From Myxococcales bacterium UBA5297 (lineage in GTDB: Bacteria; Myxococcota; Myxococcia; Myxococcales; UBA5297), in assembly GCA_002408385.1 (NCBI GenBank), contig DHSB01000032.1:467-11870 (forward strand): a DNA stretch of 11,404 bases, in the 5' to 3' direction. The position numbers and the translations under genes are program-made. Position 1 is the stretch's first letter, and each line of letters starts with the position of its first letter. Below are positions 7,522 through 11,404 of the stretch, one piece after another. The notes under the pieces were generated by a model that worked only from the letters and a program-made list of their open reading frames with translations, had not been told where the DNA came from and made no database searches.

Positions 7522-7709
7522 CTGGGGTGGAGGATGAAGCTCCAGCTTCGTCGTCGTGCGAGCGGGCGCAGGAATGGAGGCCGAAGCTCGAGCTTCGTCG
7601 TCGTGCGGGCGGGCGCAGGGATGGAGGTTGAAGCTCTAGCTTCGTCGTCGTGCGAGCGCGTCCAGGAATGGAAGATGAAGCTCCAGCTTCGTCGTCGTGC
7701 GAGCGGGCG
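7522..7709. repeat. 47-bp tandem repeat, about four copies, with invariant 14-bp dyad
   Basis: Units start at 7536, 7583, 7630 and 7677, exactly 47 bp apart; a partial unit precedes the first and the last is cut off near 7709. Each begins with the inverted repeat GAAGCTNNAGCTTC (7536-7549, 7583-7596, 7630-7643, 7677-7690). The arms are identical in all four copies while the two central bases are CC, CG, CT and CC. GTCGTCGTGCG follows every dyad. Because 47 is not a multiple of three, the array cannot encode a repeated peptide in one frame. It starts right after the formate dehydrogenase operon and ends 125 bp before the nitroreductase. Possible roles are a regulator-binding array, a termination or mRNA-stability element, or a neutral intergenic repeat. 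Confidence 0.88.
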
Positions 7710-7834
7710 GACTACCGAAGGATCCTGTCCTCGCCCGTTCCCGACTCGCCGTTGCGCGGTCGTCGCGTGCGGCGCCCCAGCTTTCGGCCCCGCAAGCGCT
7801 GTGGTACGGCTTCCGGCCAGCATTGGAGGAAGCC

Positions 7835-8338
7835 ATGGATGTCCTGACTGCCATCGCGGCCCGCCACAGCACCCGGTCGTTCTCCGACCAGCCGCTCCCG
7901 CGCGACGTACTCGAGAGGATCGTCGACGCGGGGCGCCTCGGGCCCACGGCGAGCAACGTCCAACCCTGGGAGTTCATCGTGGTCACCGACCGGGAACGTC
8001 GCGCGCAGCTCGCCGAGCTCGCGAGCAACGGTCGGTTCATGGCGGACGCCCCGGCGTGCGTCGCCGTCTTCTGCAAGGACACCAAGTACTACCTGGAGGA
8101 CGGCTGCATCGCGTCGACGAACATGCTGCTCGCCGCGACCGCCCTCGGCGTCGAGTCCTGCTGGGTCGCCGGCGACAAGAAGCGCTACTGCGAGGCGGTG
8201 TCGAGGCTGCTCTGTGTGCCGGCCGCCTACAAGCTCGTCTCGCTGCTTGCCTTTGGCTACGCCAAGGGCATCGAGGATCCCTCGGTGAAGCGGCCTCTGT
8301 CCGAGGCCCTGCATTGGGAGAAGTTCCGAGCGGGCTGA
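7835..8338 (+). CDS. Nitroreductase-family FMN-dependent oxidoreductase
   Basis: The 167-residue protein is a short member of the nitroreductase fold, which uses FMN and NAD(P)H and works as a dimer in the cytoplasm. AARHSTRSFSDQPL (8-21) holds the FMN-phosphate-binding Arg/Ser pattern. GRLGPTASNVQPWEFIVV (33-50) is the second flavin-binding stretch. ALGVESCWVAGDKKRYCEAV is the conserved GxxxCW region, and LAFGYAKG is the usual C-terminal strand. ATG at 7835 is chosen because GGAGGA lies 4 nt upstream and the fold starts right there; the frame is open back to 7697 but that part covers the end of the repeat array. The substrate cannot be told from sequence. It stands alone, between the 47-bp repeat and a convergent sbcC remnant. 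Confidence 0.92.
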   Translation: MDVLTAIAARHSTRSFSDQPLPRDVLERIVDAGRLGPTASNVQPWEFIVVTDRERRAQLAELASNGRFMADAPACVAVFCKDTKYYLEDGCIASTNMLLAATALGVESCWVAGDKKRYCEAVSRLLCVPAAYKLVSLLAFGYAKGIEDPSVKRPLSEALHWEKFRAG

Positions 8339-8341
8339 CGG

Positions 8342-8420
8342 TCGGAGGGCCGACCTTCGTGTCGGCCGATCCCGATTCGCAGTCCGGGCGCTTCGGAGGG
8401 CCGACCTTCGTGCTGGCCGA
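8342..8420. repeat. Direct repeat (28 bp, 51 bp apart) containing a hairpin, in the convergent gap
   Basis: A 28-bp sequence starting TCGGAGGGCCGACCTTCGTG occurs at 8342-8369 and again at 8393-8420 with two differences. The first copy has a perfect 7-bp stem, GGCCGAC (8348-8354) with GTCGGCC (8361-8367), around CTTCGT. In the second copy the stem keeps GGCC/GGCC, a G-T pair and a final C-G, with one A/C mismatch. It lies between the convergent nitroreductase and sbcC ends and may act as a two-way terminator, though no T-run follows. Confidence 0.65.
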
Positions 8421-8480
8421 GTCGGCGCTCGACTACAGGACGGTTGCACAGCAAGGCGCGAACCAGCGCTCAGTTAGCCT

Positions 8481-10089
8481 CTACGCTCCGCTCGCCTCGA
8501 CCTTGACCTTCGACCGTCCGTTGCCCATGCGCTCGACCACGATGCGCGCGTCGATGCGTTCGCGAAGCCCTTCGACGTGGCTGATGATCCCGACCTGCGT
8601 CCCGGCGGCGTTGAGCGCTGACAGCGCGTTCATCGCCACCTGCAGCGTCTCCGGATCGAGCGTGCCGAAGCCCTCGTCGAGCAGCAGCGTCTCGATGGGC
8701 ATGCGCACGGTCCGATAGTCAGCCAGCGCCAACGCGAGGGCGAGCGAGACGAGGAAGGTCTCGCTATCCGAGAGCGTCGAGAGCGGCCGCTCGTCGTCGG
8801 CGTGGTAGGCGTCGCGCACCGCGAAGGTGAGCCGGGCCTCGCCCTGGGCGTTCTTGCCCGGCACCAGCGCATAGCGCGGCGAGAGACGGCGCAGGTGATC
8901 GTTCGCCTGGCCGAGCAGGTCCCGCAGGTTGAGGAGCTGCGCGTAGTTCTTGAAGTGCTCGCCGTCCGCCCGGCCGATCAGGTCGTGCAGCCGCTCCCAG
9001 ACCTCGTGCTCGCGCCTGGCCGCCTCGAGATCTTCGCGCAGCTTGCCGGCGCGCGCTGTCGCCTCTTCCTGGGCCTTGATTTGGCCCTTCTTCTCCTCGT
9101 GCGCGCGGGTCTTCACGTCGAGCTTCTCGGCGGCGGCCGCGCTCGCCTCGCGCAGGACCTCGACGGTCTGCATCGCCTCGTCGAAGCCTTCGGGTTTGGC
9201 GGCACGGTGCTCGCCGAGCATCCGTTGACGCTCTTCCAGGGCCACCTCGGCGGTCTTGAGCGCCGAGTCGATGCGGTTTCGCAGCTCGGTCGAGCTGCGC
9301 GCGCCAGCCGAGGAGCGTTCTGGCCCGATCCGCCTCGGCCTTGGCCGTCGCCAGGAGCGCGGCGAGCGCGATCTCATCGTCCCGCAGCGCCTGCTCCTGC
9401 TCGGGCGAGAGCAGCTTGACCTTGCCGCACAGCTTCTCCGCGAACTCGACCTTCTTGGCCGACTACGAGCGCCGCTTCGCCGCGCGGGCGCCAATCTCCC
9501 GGTACTCGCTCGTGTTGGTGAGCCGCTCGAGGATGGCCGCACGCTCGGTCTCGGTCGCCTTGAGGAAGGCGGCGAACTCGCCCTGCGCGAGCAGCATCGA
9601 GCGTTGGAAGTCCTTCACGGTCAGCCCTTCGAGGACGCGGTCGAGCTCGGGCTGGAAGAACTTGGCGCGCTTGTCGCTGACCAGCGTCTCCCATTCGCCC
9701 GTGGCCGAATCGAGGCGCTCGAGGGTCCGGGTCGGGTCTTGCGGATCGCCGTCGGCCCGCTTCCTCGCGCGGTGGCAGCTCCAGGTCGCCCGGTAGCGGC
9801 ACCGCGCGCCTTCCTCCTTCTTGCTGAACTCGAGGCGCGCGAAGGCCTCACCGGTGCCTCGCGACATCACGTTGCGCGCATCGGCGTCCGGCTCGTTGCG
9901 GGCGTTGGAGAGCCGCGGCGTCTGGCCGAAGAGCGCCAGCGCGATGGCGTCCATCAGCGTCGACTTGCCCGAGCCGGTCGGCCCGAGGATCAGGAAGACC
10001 GGCGCGTCGCCGAGCTGCCCGTCGAGGTCGACCGACTGCTCGCCGTAGAGCGAGTTGAGGTTCTTCAGCTCGATTCGATGCAGCCTCAT
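8481..10089 (-). pseudogene. sbcC: Exonuclease SbcC (SMC-like ATPase), disrupted and lacking most of its coiled coil
   Basis: SbcC is the ATPase partner of SbcD in the double-strand nuclease that cuts hairpins and protein-blocked DNA ends. The N-lobe is good: GPTGSGKST (Walker A, residues 36-44), Q-loop region RSMLLAQGEFAAFL and ERLTNTSEYREIGARA. An amber codon then stops the frame at 9465-9463. Beyond it the same frame is still protein-like (SAKKVEFAEKLCGKVKLLSP...LLGWR) to about 9301. Homology then moves to another frame near 9280-9303 and runs to the stop at 8481, with STLSDSETFLVSLALALALA and ETLLLDEGFGTLDPETL (Walker B). The whole span is about 536 codons against roughly 1000 or more in the family; most of the coiled coil and the CxxC zinc hook are absent. 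The start overlaps sbcD by ATGA. Either a decayed gene or assembly errors plus a deletion. Confidence 0.88.
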
Positions 10090-11321
10090 CGCGCGGCCTC
10101 CTCGGACTCGTCCTCGTCCTGCGCCACGGCGCGGAAGGCGTTAAGTAATCCATCGTCGAGCTCGACGTTGCGCTCGGCGCACAGCCGCCGGAAGACGTCC
10201 TCCGGCTCGAGCTCGCTCAACGGCGGGGGCGCATCCTCCTCGGGTTGCGCGCATGCGGCCTGCTGCAGCGCGCGGCGGACCTGGACGAGGCAGGGCGCGC
10301 CGTTGGGATTCTTCTCGGCGGCCTCGTGAAGCTGGGCCTCGGCTCCGGCCGGAACGTAATCGGCCTGGATCTGCGCGTAGACGAAGGGCGGCAGCTCGCC
10401 CGACCAGCTCAGAGCGCGCAGCCGATCGGCGACCTCGGGGAGCGTGCCGGAGAGCTCGTGGATGGCGCGCGTTTCGGGGACCGGCAGCGGCTCGACCTTC
10501 GGCGCGCCGGCATCATCGATGTCGACGAGCAGCACCTTGCGGCCGGTGCGCGCCTCGGTCCTGTCGAGGGCGATGGGCGAGCCCGAGTACCAACCTCGGC
10601 CTCCGCAGACCGGGTAGCTGCGGTGGATGTGGCCGAGCGCGACATAGCGGATGCGCGGGTCGAAGATGTCGGCGGGCAGCGCGCCGATGGTTCCGACGAG
10701 GTGGATCTCCGCGGGCGCGTCATCGCGGCTTGCCGCGCCGCAGGTGAGGTGGCCGGTGGCGACGATGGGCCGGCCCGGTGCGAGCCGCTCGGCGCGGTCG
10801 GCGAGCTCGGTGTAGAGGGCGGCGAAGCGCTCGCGGAACTGCGCGGCGATGGTCGCCGAGTCGGCCAGGGCGGTGCGCACCCCGAGGCGGAACTCGTGGA
10901 CGAAGGGGACGGCGAGCACCACGGCTTCGATCTCGCCGTCGGCGCCGGGGATGGGGCAAAGGCAGCGGTCCCAGGTCTCGGGAGCGGCGAGCAGGCCGCC
11001 GACGACATGGACCGAGAGCGCGTCGAGCAGCTCGCGAGGTGCGTCGAGCCGCGAGGGCGAATCGTGGTTGCCGCCGACGATGACCACCTTGCGCAGACGC
11101 TTGCCCGCGATGCGGTGGAGGAACTGGTAGTAGGCGCGCTGCGCCTCGGCCGAGGGCTGGGCCTGGTCGAAGACGTCGCCGGCGACGAGGAGCACGTCGA
11201 CCTCGCGCTCTTCGATGACGCCGGCGAGCCAGTCGAGGAAGAGGGCGTGGTCGCGCTCGCGGGAGACGGTCTCGAGGTTGGCGCCGAGATGCCAGTCCGA
11301 GGTGTGGAGGAACCGAGTCAT
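10086..11321 (-). CDS. sbcD: Exonuclease SbcD (Mre11-type metallophosphoesterase subunit)
   Basis: The 411-residue nuclease subunit has all the calcineurin-type metal motifs in order: D9 and H11 (SDWHLG), D49 (AGDVFDQ), N85-H86 (GGNHDSPSR), H191 (ATGHLT) and H231-x-H233 (LGHIHRS). These bind two Mn ions and form the nuclease site, which cuts DNA under control of SbcC. The C-terminal part (about 280-400) is the usual capping and SbcC-interaction region; its end is acidic (QDEDESEEAAR). ATG at 11321 begins the family start MTRFLHTSDWHLG; the ribosome binding site is weak (AAGAAG). The stop codon overlaps the sbcC ATG by 4 bases, so the two were translationally coupled. The length is normal and no lesion is seen. 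With sbcC broken, this gene may act alone, pair with another SMC-like protein, or be on its way out. Confidence 0.96.
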   Translation of the reverse strand: MTRFLHTSDWHLGANLETVSRERDHALFLDWLAGVIEEREVDVLLVAGDVFDQAQPSAEAQRAYYQFLHRIAGKRLRKVVIVGGNHDSPSRLDAPRELLDALSVHVVGGLLAAPETWDRCLCPIPGADGEIEAVVLAVPFVHEFRLGVRTALADSATIAAQFRERFAALYTELADRAERLAPGRPIVATGHLTCGAASRDDAPAEIHLVGTIGALPADIFDPRIRYVALGHIHRSYPVCGGRGWYSGSPIALDRTEARTGRKVLLVDIDDAGAPKVEPLPVPETRAIHELSGTLPEVADRLRALSWSGELPPFVYAQIQADYVPAGAEAQLHEAAEKNPNGAPCLVQVRRALQQAACAQPEEDAPPPLSELEPEDVFRRLCAERNVELDDGLLNAFRAVAQDEDESEEAAR

Positions 11322-11404
11322 CGCTTCTTCGCTGCGCGGCGCGGGCAGGCCCGGGCCGCGGTGGAAAGGGTGCAGGGGAGGGCGTCGGGGCCGGCCGGGA
11401 GAAG
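11322..11404. other. Upstream region of sbcD at window edge
   Basis: The last 83 bases are GC-rich and should include the sbcD leader and perhaps its promoter. I see no clear -10/-35 pair and no gene start. Confidence 0.4.

Noticed and set aside
7522..7709. CRISPR array
   Set aside because: The units are contiguous and near-identical throughout, with no unique spacers and no cas genes. The 22-bp array at 2-90 is rejected for the same reasons.
7534..8718. A 394-residue plus-strand open frame across the repeats and nitroreductase
   Set aside because: It runs through three unrelated elements, including the tandem repeats, in the wrong frame for the nitroreductase.
9374..9802. A 142-residue minus-strand frame inside sbcC as a separate gene
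   Set aside because: It is in a different frame from both SbcC parts, is Arg/Pro-rich, and overlaps well-conserved N-lobe codons.
9256..10329. A 357-residue plus-strand open frame over sbcC
   Set aside because: It is antisense to clear SbcC motifs and has a low-complexity composition.

Overview
The window is very GC-rich, densely coded and bacterial. The closest fit I can argue for is a deltaproteobacterial or myxobacterial genome (Myxococcota-like). The reasons are the base composition, a small lipoprotein with a GCGxRAxYxxxC motif of the kind common in that group, intergenic tandem repeats, and a selenocysteine-containing formate dehydrogenase. This placement is an inference; no rRNA or marker gene is present.

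Layout. Positions 2-90 hold four copies of a 22-bp repeat, each able to form a short hairpin; the array may continue beyond the left edge. Minus-strand genes follow: a B12-binding-domain/radical SAM protein (131-1288) and, upstream of it, a small lipoprotein (1484-1744), with two perfect hairpins between them. Positions 1745-2231 are apparently non-coding apart from one imperfect hairpin near 2080-2103. The centre is a plus-strand formate dehydrogenase operon. The alpha subunit (2232-5507) is read through an in-frame UGA at 2811 as selenocysteine, with a bacterial SECIS hairpin directly behind it. The four-cluster iron-sulfur subunit (5507-6289) overlaps its stop by one base, and an NrfD-type membrane subunit follows (6349-7521).

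A 47-bp tandem repeat with an invariant dyad (7522-7709) separates the operon from a short nitroreductase-family flavoprotein (7835-8338). A 51-bp direct repeat with a hairpin fills the convergent gap. The right end is a minus-strand sbcDC pair. sbcD (10086-11321) looks intact. sbcC (8481-10089) carries an in-frame amber codon, a frameshift and a large shortfall of coiled coil, so as written it is a pseudogene unless the assembly is wrong.

How the parts work together. FdhA oxidises formate (or reduces CO2) at a Mo/W-bis-MGD-selenocysteine site. Electrons pass through FdhB to the quinone pool via the NrfD-type subunit. No Tat signal is visible on FdhA, so a cytoplasm-facing complex is the simplest reading. 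The machinery this requires (selA, selB, selC, fdhD, fdhE, molybdopterin genes) is not in the window and must lie elsewhere. The radical SAM gene, lipoprotein, nitroreductase and sbcDC show no evident link to the formate operon. The most notable things are the Sec/SECIS arrangement, the apparent cytoplasmic orientation, the three unrelated hairpin-bearing intergenic repeats and the broken sbcC beside an intact sbcD. I did not find a clear multi-gene system of an undescribed kind.
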